From the NCBI GenBank assembly GCA_002336845.1, contig DDEX01000039.1:1-34528 (forward strand): a stretch of DNA of 34,528 bases, written 5' to 3'. A program made the position numbers and the translations under genes. How positions within the stretch are numbered: the stretch's first letter is position 1; each line of letters opens with the position of its first letter. A model generated the notes under the pieces. The model saw nothing but the letters and a program-made list of their open reading frames with translations, was not told the origin of the DNA and searched no databases. Positions 7,227 to 15,356 of this stretch are shown here, piece after piece. The DNA is from Rhodobacteraceae bacterium UBA1943. Its GTDB lineage: Bacteria > Pseudomonadota > Alphaproteobacteria > Rhodobacterales > Rhodobacteraceae.

Positions 7227-8119
7227 TCCACGTTCTGAACCTGTTCGCGCATCTGATCCACCACGGTTTTCAGGTCAAGCCCGATGCGTGTAAGGGCCAG
7301 CGACTGCGCCTTGGAACACAAGGTATTGGCCTCGCGCATGAATTCCTGCATCAGAAAGTCGAACTTGCGGCCCACGGGGCCCGTTTCGGCCAATAGCGCG
7401 CGCGCGGCGGTGACATGGGCCGCCAGCCGGTCCAGCTCTTCCTGCACGTCGTTCTTGACCGCAATCAGCGCCAGCTCCTGCGCCAGCCGCCCCTCATCCA
7501 CGGCATCGGTCGCCGCCAGCAGCCGCGCCACGGCCTCGCGCAAAGCCTCTGCCGCCGTCCCGCGCCGTGCGGCCGCTTCGGTGGTGGCATTGCCGACCAG
7601 ACTGGCGATAAGGTCCAACTGACCGGCGATCACCGATTGCAACGCCCGCCCCTCTGCCGCCCGCATCGCGTTGAAATCACTTACCAGTTTGGGAAGATCC
7701 GCCAGCAGCGCCGCGCGCAGGGGGGCCGTGTCCTGATCTGCCGCGGCTTGATCCAGCACGCCGCGCACCGCAAGCACATCCGCCGCCGTCGCCTGCGCCA
7801 GCGTGACGCCCGCCGCCATCGCCGCCTGCTCCACCTGCCCCAGCGCGGCCAACACCTGTGCCAGAGCCGCCTCATTCACCCGCGCGCCCTCGGCCCCCTC
7901 GCCGCTGTCGCGCGCGACCTTCAGGGTCAGGCTGACGTTGCCGCGTTGAAGCGTGCGCGCAAGGTCGGCCCTCACGGTGGCCTCCAGCCCGTCGATCCAG
8001 TCGGGCAGCCTGAGCCGCAGGTCCAGCCCCTTGCCATTGACCGAGCGGATATCCCAAGCCCAGCTATGCCCCGCACCCTGCCCTTTCTGGGCGGCAAATC
8101 CGGTCATTGAAAGGGTCAC
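7223..8119 (-). CDS. YicC/YloC family endoribonuclease
   Basis: A 298-residue protein beginning MTLSMTGFAAQKGQ, the family signature, with the conserved SVNGKGLDLRLRLP segment near residues 26-39. The C-terminal domain (DUF1732) includes GRKFDFLMQEFMREANT and ends TVVDQMREQVQNVE. YicC proteins were long of unknown function and are now reported to be endoribonucleases that affect small RNA and mRNA turnover. It is the first gene of the operon with gmk and the gamma-carbonic-anhydrase homologue, and its stop overlaps the gmk start. The 135-bp gap upstream is shared divergently with the PAS_5 gene. Confidence 0.95.
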   Translation of the reverse strand: MTLSMTGFAAQKGQGAGHSWAWDIRSVNGKGLDLRLRLPDWIDGLEATVRADLARTLQRGNVSLTLKVARDSGEGAEGARVNEAALAQVLAALGQVEQAAMAAGVTLAQATAADVLAVRGVLDQAAADQDTAPLRAALLADLPKLVSDFNAMRAAEGRALQSVIAGQLDLIASLVGNATTEAAARRGTAAEALREAVARLLAATDAVDEGRLAQELALIAVKNDVQEELDRLAAHVTAARALLAETGPVGRKFDFLMQEFMREANTLCSKAQSLALTRIGLDLKTVVDQMREQVQNVE

Positions 8120-8184
8120 GACATCTCCTTCAGGTGTTTACCATTTTACAAGATTACGGGCGAATTGGCGGCCCTGCGGGTGTA

Positions 8185-8200
8185 TTAACATCTTGGTAAC
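8185..8200. promoter_or_regulatory. CtrA-like box between yicC and the PAS_5 gene
   Basis: TTAACATCTTGGTAAC fits TTAA-N7-TTAAC, the CtrA binding motif of alphaproteobacteria, with one mismatch. A further TTAACC half site lies at 8216-8221. It stands 55 bp before the PAS_5 start and 66 bp before yicC. Eye-based match only. Confidence 0.3.
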
Positions 8201-8254
8201 AAGTCTTGCGGCAGGATTAACCATCAGCGCCGCAGCATCAGGGCGAGGCGTGAT

Positions 8255-8905
8255 ATGGACCTGACATTCCCCGGATCGGAACACAAGAGCATGACCCAAT
8301 CCTTCCCGCTGATCCAACAGGTCCGCGCCTATTGGGAGGCCCTGCGCGATGGCGTGGCCCTGCCGTCGCGCGGGGCGATTGATCCGCGCGGGCTGTCGGG
8401 TGCGCTGGAACATACCTTTCTTTTGGAACGCATCGCCCCCGGTCTGGCCCGGTTCCGTCTGGCCGGAATGCACTTTTTCGACCTGATGGGGATGGAGGTC
8501 AAGGGAATGCCGCTCTCTGCTCTCGTCACTCCGGCGTTCCGGGACCGGCTGGCGCAAGACCTTGGCCAGCTTTTCACAGGCCGCGCGATCCTGGATCTGT
8601 GGCTGGAGGCAGAACGCGGTCTTGGCCTGCCGGCATTGAAGGGGCGAATGGTGTTGCTGCCCGTTACCGGCAGCAACGGGCAGCCCGACATGGCGTTGGG
8701 ATGCCTTGAGACCCATGGCGAGATTGGCCGTAAACCCCGCCGCTTCGGCATTTCCCAGATCGTGGCAGAGCCTGTCCTTCGGCCCGAACCCAGCGTGCAG
8801 CCTGTTCTTGGGCTTGCCGAGGCCCCCACCCCATTCACTCCCGCCCCATTTACCCCCGCGCGGGGTCAGCCGCATCTGCGGCTGGTTCATTCACGCGATC
8901 AATAG
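8255..8905 (+). CDS. PAS domain protein (PAS_5 family)
   Basis: A 216-residue cytoplasmic protein with no signal peptide or membrane segment. Residues about 20-160 match the PAS_5 layout of alphaproteobacteria: an RAYWEALRDG start, LPSRGAIDPRGL, LEHTFLLERIAPGLARFRLAG, LMGMEVKGMPLSAL, and FTGRAILDLWLEAE. This family acts as small sensory or adaptor proteins; ligand and partner are unknown. The last 50 residues are proline-rich and repetitive (PFTPAPFTPARG) and probably disordered. The first residues are poorly conserved-looking, so an internal ATG at 8291 (MTQSFPL) is an alternative start. It is convergent with the DAHP synthase gene across a shared terminator and divergent from yicC across a CtrA-like box. 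Confidence 0.85.
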   Translation: MDLTFPGSEHKSMTQSFPLIQQVRAYWEALRDGVALPSRGAIDPRGLSGALEHTFLLERIAPGLARFRLAGMHFFDLMGMEVKGMPLSALVTPAFRDRLAQDLGQLFTGRAILDLWLEAERGLGLPALKGRMVLLPVTGSNGQPDMALGCLETHGEIGRKPRRFGISQIVAEPVLRPEPSVQPVLGLAEAPTPFTPAPFTPARGQPHLRLVHSRDQ

Positions 8906-8907
8906 AA

Positions 8908-8929
8908 AAGGCGGCCCGAAGGCCGCCTT
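8908..8929. terminator. Bidirectional hairpin terminator
   Basis: AAGGCGGCC-CGAA-GGCCGCCTT forms a 9-bp stem with a tetraloop immediately after the PAS_5 stop and 20 bp from the end of the convergent DAHP synthase gene. The A/T ends on both sides allow use in both directions. Confidence 0.75.
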
Positions 8930-8949
8930 ATCCAAACGATACCAATGCC

Positions 8950-10320
8950 TTACAGCGCGATGCGGCGGGCGCCTTCGCGCTGCGCCTGCAATTCCTCAGC
9001 CACCAGGAACGCCAGTTCCAGAGACTGACTGGCGTTCAGGCGCGGGTCGCAGGCAGTATGGTAGCGATCCGACAGATCCTCGTCCGACACGGCGCGCAGG
9101 CCGCCGGTGCATTCGGTCACATCCTTGCCGGTCATCTCGAAATGCACGCCGCCCGGAACGGTGCCTTCAGCCTTGTGGATGGCGAAGAACTCGCGCACCT
9201 CGCGCAGCACCGAGTCGAACGGCCGGGTCTTGTAGCCGGTCGAGGATTTGATGGTATTGCCGTGCATCGGGTCGCAGGACCACACGACATTGGCGCCCTC
9301 TTCCTGCACCGCCTTGATCAGGCGCGGCAGGTTGTCGCCCACCTTGCCCGCGCCAAAGCGCGCGATCAGCGTCAGCCGACCGGCCTCATTCGCCGGGTTC
9401 AGCTTGGCCATCAGCACCTTCAGATCATCCGCCGTGGTGGTCGGGCCGCATTTCAGGCCGATGGGGTTCAACACGCCCCGGCAGAATTCGACATGCGCGC
9501 CGTCGGGCTGACGGGTGCGGTCGCCGATCCAGATCATGTGGCCCGAACCGGCCACGTTCTGGCCAGTGATGCTGTCCACCCGGCACAGGGCCTCTTCGTA
9601 TTCCAAGAGCAGCGCCTCGTGGCTGGTGTAGAAATCGACCTGAGACAGGCTGTGCGCGGTGTCCGAGTTGATCCCCGCCGCGTTCATGAAATCCAGCGCG
9701 TCCGAGATGCGGTTGGAAATCTCACGGTAGCGTTCGGCCTTGTCATGCTCGGCAAAACCCAGGGTCCAGGAATGGACGCGGTGGATGTCGGCAAAACCAC
9801 CCGTACTGAACGCGCGCAGCAGGTTCAGGCTGGCGGCGGCCTGGGTATAGGCCTGCAACATCCGCGCCGGGTCAGGGATGCGGGCATCGGCGGTGAAGTC
9901 GAACCCGTTGATGATGTCGCCACGATAGCTGGGCAGCTCGACGCCGCCCACAACCTCGGTGCCCGCCGAACGCGGCTTGGCGAACTGGCCCGCCATGCGA
10001 CCGACCTTGATCACCGGAACCTTGGCGCCATAGGTCAGCACGACCGCCATTTGCAGCATGACGCGGAAGGTGTCGCGGATGTTGTCGGCACTGAATTCGG
10101 CAAAGCTCTCGGCGCAATCGCCGCCTTGCAGCAGGAAGGCCTTGCCCTCGGCCGCCAGAGCCAGTTGCTTTTTCAGCTTGCGCGCCTCACCGGCAAAAAC
10201 CAGCGGGGGATATTTGGCCAACTGCGCCTCGACAGCGTTCAGAGATGCGCTATCCGGATAGTCCGGCATCTGCACCCGAGGCTTCGCACGCCAGTCCGAC
10301 TTTGCCCAACCCTTGGTCAT
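8950..10320 (-). CDS. Class II 3-deoxy-7-phosphoheptulonate (DAHP) synthase
   Basis: Condenses phosphoenolpyruvate and erythrose 4-phosphate into DAHP, the first step of the shikimate pathway. It is 456 residues long, typical of the plant/Mycobacterium-like class II enzymes. It starts KGWAKSDWRAK and contains the metal-ligand Cys69 in LLQGGDCAESF, the PVIKVGRMAGQFAKPRS substrate loop, GLKCGPTT, and CDPMHGNT near the C-terminal third. Class II enzymes need a divalent metal held by Cys, His, Glu and Asp; the Cys and the MHGNT His are visible. It is transcribed alone, divergent from the GlxA-type regulator with a near-perfect palindrome in the gap. Family members appear as aroF, aroG or aroH in annotations, so I give no symbol. 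Confidence 0.96.
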   Translation of the reverse strand: MTKGWAKSDWRAKPRVQMPDYPDSASLNAVEAQLAKYPPLVFAGEARKLKKQLALAAEGKAFLLQGGDCAESFAEFSADNIRDTFRVMLQMAVVLTYGAKVPVIKVGRMAGQFAKPRSAGTEVVGGVELPSYRGDIINGFDFTADARIPDPARMLQAYTQAAASLNLLRAFSTGGFADIHRVHSWTLGFAEHDKAERYREISNRISDALDFMNAAGINSDTAHSLSQVDFYTSHEALLLEYEEALCRVDSITGQNVAGSGHMIWIGDRTRQPDGAHVEFCRGVLNPIGLKCGPTTTADDLKVLMAKLNPANEAGRLTLIARFGAGKVGDNLPRLIKAVQEEGANVVWSCDPMHGNTIKSSTGYKTRPFDSVLREVREFFAIHKAEGTVPGGVHFEMTGKDVTECTGGLRAVSDEDLSDRYHTACDPRLNASQSLELAFLVAEELQAQREGARRIAL

Positions 10321-10386
10321 GAGGGCCTCCCCTACGTTAGCGGTATCGACCGGGGATATACGGAAGTAAGGCCGGAATGCAAAGGG

Positions 10387-10405
10387 TGATCGAATAATTT
10401 GATCA
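10387..10405. promoter_or_regulatory. Near-perfect 19-bp palindrome between DAHP synthase and the GlxA-type regulator
   Basis: TGATCGAATAATTTGATCA has 9-bp arms with one mismatch around a central A. It lies 67 bp before the DAHP synthase start and 69 bp before the preferred start of the regulator, so it could be an operator for either or both. Confidence 0.5.
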
Positions 10406-10473
10406 TGCGTGGGCCTTGCGGAACATCAATATTCCTGTTTCCCTGCCATGAAACCGACATTTCAGGTCGCAAG

Positions 10474-11529
10474 ATGCCCACGACATTGCCTGCCAGCGCC
10501 ATCAAGTCCATCAAGGCTACGCCATCGGCCAAGGTCGCCCTGGCGCGCCGATTTGTCTTCCTGTTGCTGGAGCGATTCACCCTGCTGTCCTTTGCGGGTG
10601 CGGTAGAACCGTTGCGCATTGCCAACCGCGTTTCGGGCAAACCGCTTTACTCTTGGGTTCTGGCCGGAGAAGCCGGGCCGGGCGGCTATGTCACCTGCTC
10701 GAACGGGGCGGGGTTCCGGCTGGATATCGGGCTGGACGAGATCGAGCGCGATGACACGCTGCTGGTCTGTGGCGGAATCGATGTTCAGCGCGCCACCACG
10801 CGGAGCGTGCTGAACTGGTTGCGCCGAGAGTCGCGGCGCGGCGTGACCGTGGGGGGCCTGTGCACCGGCGCCTATACGGTTGCCAAGGCCGGGCTGCTGG
10901 ATGGCAAGAAGGCGACGATCCACTGGGAAAACCAGGATGGCTTCATCGAGGAATTCGAGCATGTCCGCCTGACGAAGTCGGTCTTCGTGATGGATGGCAA
11001 CCGCTGGTCCACCGCCGGGGGCACCTCATCCCTTGACCTGATGCTGAAGGTGATCGCAGCCGACCATGGCGAGGATCTGGCCAATACCGTGGCCGACCAG
11101 TTGATCTACAACGCCATCCGCACCGATCAGGACACCCAGCGCCTGTCGATCCCTACCCGGATCGGCGTGCGCCACCCCAAGCTGAGCCAGGTCATCCAGA
11201 TGATGGAGGGCAATATCGAAGACCCGATGTCGCCCTCGGACCTGGCCGAGGACGTGGGCATGTCCACCCGTCAGTTGGAGCGTCTGTTCCGCCGCTATCT
11301 GAACCGCAGCCCCAAGCGGTATTACATGGAGTTGCGGCTGCAAAAGGCCCGTAACCTGTTGATGCAGACGGATATGAGTGTGATCAACGTCGCCCTTGCC
11401 TGCGGTTTTGCCAGCCCGTCGCATTTCTCGAAATGCTACCGCAGCCATTACAACACCACACCCTACCGCGAACGCGGCACCCAGGGCCTGCCGGGCGCTG
11501 CGGGCATCGGCGTAAGGCTGTCGATCTGA
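10474..11529 (+). CDS. GlxA-family transcriptional regulator (DJ-1/PfpI plus AraC HTH; GbdR-like)
   Basis: A 351-residue regulator. The N-terminal half is a DJ-1/PfpI-type class I glutamine amidotransferase-like domain (FVFLLLERFTLLSFAGAVEPL near the start, then GGLCTGAYTVAKAGLLDG). The C-terminal ~100 residues form an AraC-type double helix-turn-helix (SPSDLAEDVGMSTRQLERLF, then VALACGFASPSHFSKCYR). This architecture is that of GlxA-family regulators such as GbdR and ArgR of Pseudomonas, which respond to glycine betaine/dimethylglycine or arginine. The ligand here is not known. In-frame upstream starts exist (ATG at 10405); I prefer 10474 because family similarity starts later and an AGG lies 9 nt before it. 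Confidence 0.9.
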   Translation: MPTTLPASAIKSIKATPSAKVALARRFVFLLLERFTLLSFAGAVEPLRIANRVSGKPLYSWVLAGEAGPGGYVTCSNGAGFRLDIGLDEIERDDTLLVCGGIDVQRATTRSVLNWLRRESRRGVTVGGLCTGAYTVAKAGLLDGKKATIHWENQDGFIEEFEHVRLTKSVFVMDGNRWSTAGGTSSLDLMLKVIAADHGEDLANTVADQLIYNAIRTDQDTQRLSIPTRIGVRHPKLSQVIQMMEGNIEDPMSPSDLAEDVGMSTRQLERLFRRYLNRSPKRYYMELRLQKARNLLMQTDMSVINVALACGFASPSHFSKCYRSHYNTTPYRERGTQGLPGAAGIGVRLSI

Positions 11530-11919
11530 TCAGGCAGGACGTTCCGGGCCAAATCGGTTCGGGCCGGTGGTGCCTCTGGATCCGAACCAGACCAGCAGGA
11601 TGATGGCGCCGACCAGCGGGATCAGCCCGATCAGCAGCCACCAGCCCGACTTGTCCAGATCATGCATCCGGCGGACCGACACGGCCAGCCCCGGCAGCAG
11701 GTTGACAAGGCACCATACGATCTGGATCGGACCGGCATTATAATTCCAGGCAAATCCGCCCTCAGTGGTCGTGGTGGTCCCGCCGCCCTCGATCACGATG
11801 ATGACAATCGAGACAATCACCTGAAACAGGAACCACCACCAGTATTCCGGCCGCCTTGCCCGGCCAGAAAAATTCAGGAAATTCCGATAGCCCGACTGTA
11901 CGGCCGCAATCATGTTCAT
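11530..11919 (-). CDS. DUF805 family membrane protein
   Basis: A 129-residue membrane protein. It has the family signatures FSGRARRPEYWWWFLF (aromatic motif before helix 1) and VRRMHDLDKSGWWLL (between helices 3 and 4). Four hydrophobic segments are visible: VIVSIVIIVIEG, IVWCLVNLLPGLAVS, WWLLIGLIPLVGA and IILLVWFGS. DUF805 members are small inner membrane proteins of unknown function. I chose the ATG at 11919 because the upstream extension lacks family similarity and AGGATTTCGCC precedes this codon. It is convergent with the GlxA-type regulator; the two stop codons are directly adjacent, with no space for a terminator. Confidence 0.88.
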   Translation of the reverse strand: MNMIAAVQSGYRNFLNFSGRARRPEYWWWFLFQVIVSIVIIVIEGGGTTTTTEGGFAWNYNAGPIQIVWCLVNLLPGLAVSVRRMHDLDKSGWWLLIGLIPLVGAIILLVWFGSRGTTGPNRFGPERPA

Positions 11920-12113
11920 GGCGAAATCCTGTGATGCAAGTCGCGCTATGGTAGCGTCAAAGCCGACCTGCGTCCATTCCGCCGCATCATGGGAGAGGGC
12001 GCCGTTTTCCAGCACCTTGCGGCAGGAATTTCTGCCCAGTCGCGGGGACTTTACTTTTTGATCAAGAACGCCCTAGGCTCTGGCAGGGTAACGATCCAAC
12101 ACGGGAGACAACA

Positions 12114-13310
12114 ATGAAAAAACTGCTTCTCGCCTCGGTCGCCGTTTCGGCGATGGCGGGCGCTGCTGCTGCCGAAGATGTCAAGCTGGGCATCCTGATC
12201 GGCTTTACCGGCCCCATCGAATCGCTGACGCCGAACATGGCTGCGGCGGCGGAACTGGCCATTGCCGAGGTGAACGCCTCGGGCAAGTCGGCGAACACCT
12301 ATTCTGCCGTGCGCGGCGACTCGACCTGCACCGACGCCGCTGCGGCCCAAGCCGCGGCAGAGCGCATGGTGACGGCCGATGGCGTCAAGGGAATCATCGG
12401 TGGCGACTGCTCGGGTGTGACCCGCGCCGTGCTGCAAAACGTCGCGCGCCCCAATGGCATCGTGATGGTCTCGCCCTCGGCGACCTCGCCCGCACTGACG
12501 CAGGACGAGGATGACGGCCTGTTCTTCCGCACCGCACCGTCGGATGCGCGTGAAGGCGAAGTTGCCGCCGACATCCTGATGGAACATGGCGTGAAAAGCA
12601 TCGCCATCTCTTACACCAACACCGACTTCGGTAAGGGCGAGTCCGAGTTCATCTCGAAGTTCTTCACCGAAAAGGGTGGCAAGGTCACGATCAACGCCAG
12701 CCATGACGACGGCAAGGCCGACTATTCGGCCGAAGTCGCGGCACTGGCGGCGGCGGGGGGCGACATCCTGGTCGTTGCAGGCTATCTGGATCAGGGCGGC
12801 AAGGGCATCATCCAGGCCGCGCTTGATTCCGGCGCCTTCAGCACCTTCTACCTGCCCGGCGGCATGATCGGCGACTCTCTGCCCCTGGCCATCGGCCCGG
12901 CTCTGGACGGCTCTTATGGCGACATCGCCGCCTCGGACGCCGACGGCAATGCCATCCTGAAGGACATCGCCGCCAAGCAGGCGACGCCGTTCGATTCCAC
13001 CTCGGCCTATGCCTCGGAATCCTATGACGCTGCCGCACTGATCATGCTGGCCATGGCGGCTGCGGGTTCGACCGACCCCAAGGTCTATAAGGACAAGATC
13101 ATGGAAATCGCCAACGGCCCCGCCGATGGCTCGGGCACCAAGATCAACCCCGGCGAGCTGGGCAAGGCACTGGAGCTGATCGCGGCAGGCAAGCCTATCG
13201 ACTATGAAGGCGCGACCGGCGTCAAGTTCGTCGATCCGGGCGAAGCCGCTGGCCGTTACAAGGAAATCGTCGTCAAGGACGGCAAGAACGAGACCGTGAA
13301 GTACCACTGA
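12114..13310 (+). CDS. Branched-chain amino acid type ABC transporter substrate-binding protein
   Basis: Periplasmic binding protein of the LivJ/LivK (HAAT) family, 398 residues. Residues 1-20 are a signal peptide (MKKLLLASVAVSAMAGAAAA), with mature EDVKLGILIGFTGP. The family Ser-Ala-Thr pocket is seen as SPSATSPALT near residues 122-131, and FRTAPSDAREG follows. The substrate cannot be read from sequence; LivJ-like proteins also bind amides, aromatic compounds or betaine-type compounds. GGGAG lies 9 nt before the ATG. It is the first gene of a complete importer operon and is followed by a long GC hairpin that probably leaves more binding-protein mRNA than transporter mRNA. Confidence 0.94.
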   Translation: MKKLLLASVAVSAMAGAAAAEDVKLGILIGFTGPIESLTPNMAAAAELAIAEVNASGKSANTYSAVRGDSTCTDAAAAQAAAERMVTADGVKGIIGGDCSGVTRAVLQNVARPNGIVMVSPSATSPALTQDEDDGLFFRTAPSDAREGEVAADILMEHGVKSIAISYTNTDFGKGESEFISKFFTEKGGKVTINASHDDGKADYSAEVAALAAAGGDILVVAGYLDQGGKGIIQAALDSGAFSTFYLPGGMIGDSLPLAIGPALDGSYGDIAASDADGNAILKDIAAKQATPFDSTSAYASESYDAAALIMLAMAAAGSTDPKVYKDKIMEIANGPADGSGTKINPGELGKALELIAAGKPIDYEGATGVKFVDPGEAAGRYKEIVVKDGKNETVKYH

Positions 13311-13332
13311 GCGGTGTCAGACAAAAGGTAAA

Positions 13333-13362
13333 GCGCGGCCCGGGGTTGACCTCGGGCCGCGC
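13333..13362 (+). terminator. Long intercistronic hairpin after the binding protein gene
   Basis: GCGCGGCCCG and CGGGCCGCGC are perfect 10-bp arms (13333-13342 and 13353-13362) around a 10-nt loop that can add two further pairs. No T run follows. Such structures commonly protect or attenuate between the binding-protein gene and the rest of an ABC operon. Confidence 0.6.
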
Positions 13363-13429
13363 CCATTCATAAAGCCGCCCGCCTTCAGACCAGATTCCAA
13401 AGGGACAGAGGCGGCTGACAGGGGATAGA

Positions 13430-14221
13430 ATGATCAGGGTCGAAAACCTTCACAGGCATTTCGGCGGCTTTCATGCCGTTGACGGTGCCTCGCTGGAAAT
13501 CCGCAAAGGGTCGATAACCGGGCTGATAGGGCCGAATGGCGCCGGGAAAACCACGCTGTTCAACGTGATCGCGGGACGCCTGCCGCCGACCTCGGGCAAG
13601 GTGTTCATGGGGGATGAGGACATTACCGGCCTGCCGCCGCATGAATTGTTCGCCAAGGGCCTGCTGCGTACCTTTCAGATCGCGCATGAGTTCGGCTCGA
13701 TGACGGTTCGCGAAAACCTGATGATGGTGCCCGCCGCCCAATCGGGCGAAAGCCTGCTGAACGCCATCTTCAACCGCGGCCGTGTGCGCGAGGAAGAGGC
13801 CCGCATCCGCGCCAAGGCCGATGAGGTGCTGGAGTTTCTGACCATCAGCCATCTGGCGGATCAGAAGGCCTCGAATATCTCGGGCGGGCAGAAGAAACTG
13901 CTGGAACTGGGCCGCACCATGATGGTCGATGCCAAGATCGTGTTTCTGGACGAGGTGGGCGCCGGGGTGAACCGCACCCTCCTGAACACCATCGGCGATG
14001 CCATCGTGCGGCTGAACAAGGAGCGCGGCTATACCTTCTGCGTGATCGAGCATGACATGGACTTCATCGCCCGCATCTGTGACCCGGTGATCGTCATGGC
14101 CGAAGGCAAGGTTCTGGCCGAAGGCACCGTCGATCAGGTCAAGAATGACGAGCGCGTGATCGAGGCCTATCTGGGCACAGGCCTGAAAAACAAGGTGAAA
14201 GAGGAGGCGGCGCATGGCTGA
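13430..14221 (+). CDS. livG: Branched-chain amino acid type ABC transporter ATPase LivG
   Basis: Cytoplasmic ATPase subunit, 263 residues. Walker A GPNGAGKTT is at residues 34-42, the signature ISGGQKK near 154, and Walker B VFLDEVGAG near 177; the His of the switch region lies in VIEHDMDFI. The usual LDEPxAG is LDEVGAG here, with Pro replaced by Val, a small departure from the family consensus. The inserted helical segment after the Q loop is typical of LivG. It overlaps livF by 8 nt, indicating translational coupling. It probably pairs with LivF on the LivHM permease. Confidence 0.95.
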   Translation: MIRVENLHRHFGGFHAVDGASLEIRKGSITGLIGPNGAGKTTLFNVIAGRLPPTSGKVFMGDEDITGLPPHELFAKGLLRTFQIAHEFGSMTVRENLMMVPAAQSGESLLNAIFNRGRVREEEARIRAKADEVLEFLTISHLADQKASNISGGQKKLLELGRTMMVDAKIVFLDEVGAGVNRTLLNTIGDAIVRLNKERGYTFCVIEHDMDFIARICDPVIVMAEGKVLAEGTVDQVKNDERVIEAYLGTGLKNKVKEEAAHG

Positions 14222-14927
14222 GCCGTTCCTGATTGGCGATGGCATGACTGGCGGTTATGGCGCCGTGGACATCCTGCACAACTGTACGATCTCGGTCGAA
14301 AAGGGCCAGATCGCAGTGATCGTCGGGCCAAACGGCGCGGGGAAATCCACCGCGATGAAGGCCGTCTTCGGAATGCTGAACCTGCGGGGCGGCAGCGTAA
14401 AGCTGGACGGCGAGGATATCACCCGCCTTTCCCCTCAGGCCCGCGTGCGCAAGGGCATGGGCTTTGTGCCCCAGACCCACAACATCTTTACCTCGATGAC
14501 GGTCGAGGAAAACCTTGAGATGGGCGCCTTCATCCGCACCGACGACTCCATCCGCGATACGATGGAGCAGGTTTACGGCCTGTTCCCGATCCTGAAGCAA
14601 AAGCGGTATCAGGCGGCGGGCGAGTTGTCGGGCGGCCAGCGCCAGCAGGTCGCCGTAGGCCGGGCGCTGATGACGCAACCCTCGGTCCTGATGCTGGATG
14701 AACCCACCGCGGGCGTCAGCCCCATCGTGATGGACGAATTGTTTGACCGCATCATCGAAATCGCCCGCACCGGGATTTCCATCCTGATGGTCGAACAGAA
14801 CGCGCGTCAGGCGCTGGAGATTGCAGACAAGGGCTATGTGCTGGTTCAAGGCGCAAACCGTTTCACCGACACCGGCAAGGCCCTGATGGCCGACCCCGAG
14901 GTCCGCCGTTCGTTCCTGGGGGGCTGA
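14214..14927 (+). CDS. livF: Branched-chain amino acid type ABC transporter ATPase LivF
   Basis: Second ATPase subunit, 237 residues. Walker A GPNGAGKST is at residues 38-46, the signature LSGGQRQQ near 143-150, Walker B LMLDEPTAGV near 161-170, and the switch VEQNARQAL follows. The short length without the LivG insertion is typical of LivF. The start overlaps livG by 8 nt. In most genomes the liv genes are contiguous, but here livF is separated from livH by an unrelated gene. The transition sequence TGAGGCATGGA at its stop is nearly repeated at the start of livH. Confidence 0.95.
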   Translation: MAEPFLIGDGMTGGYGAVDILHNCTISVEKGQIAVIVGPNGAGKSTAMKAVFGMLNLRGGSVKLDGEDITRLSPQARVRKGMGFVPQTHNIFTSMTVEENLEMGAFIRTDDSIRDTMEQVYGLFPILKQKRYQAAGELSGGQRQQVAVGRALMTQPSVLMLDEPTAGVSPIVMDELFDRIIEIARTGISILMVEQNARQALEIADKGYVLVQGANRFTDTGKALMADPEVRRSFLGG

Positions 14928-14930
14928 GGC

Positions 14931-15353
14931 ATGGAAACGCAAGTTTTGTACGCCATGGCCGCTCTTATTGCCACGCCGGTCGGCGCTGCGTCACCTAATC
15001 AAATGCTTTATGACTGCGAAGTCACTTTAGACTGCACTCAAGAGGGGCGCTGCGATCCCCAAGCTACCAGAATCGTCTTTCGACTGACGGAAAGAGAGGT
15101 CGAACAGCATGGCGAAGGCACCTACGACATCGCCTATGATGTGATCAAAGCCGAGGCGCACAACGTCACGCCTTACGGCCCGATCCTATGGGGAGCGGAA
15201 CAGGGGAACGGAGTGATCAACACACTCACGACGGTCGGCTCAAAGCAGAATGAAGCACCAAAGGATGACGTTGCTTTCATGGTCTGGAGCCAAATGATCC
15301 TAACCGACCCTCCGGTTGGCACTGTTAAATTCCTAACCTGCAAGGGCGGATGA
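14931..15353 (+). CDS. Small secreted protein of unknown function inserted in the liv operon
   Basis: A 140-residue protein that I do not recognise. Residues 1-20 look like a signal peptide (METQVLYAMAALIATPVGAA). The mature part has four cysteines (in YDCEV, LDCTQ, GRCDP and the end FLTCKGG), suggesting two periplasmic disulfides, and a mid-region rich in acidic and Val/Thr residues consistent with a small beta fold. Codon use differs sharply from the neighbours: it uses TTA, three CTA, two AGA and several GGA, GCA and ACA codons that the flanking liv genes avoid. It is 3 nt from livF and 3 nt from livH and is read in the same direction, so it is co-transcribed. It was probably acquired recently. 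Confidence 0.7.
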   Translation: METQVLYAMAALIATPVGAASPNQMLYDCEVTLDCTQEGRCDPQATRIVFRLTEREVEQHGEGTYDIAYDVIKAEAHNVTPYGPILWGAEQGNGVINTLTTVGSKQNEAPKDDVAFMVWSQMILTDPPVGTVKFLTCKGG

Positions 15354-15356
15354 GCC

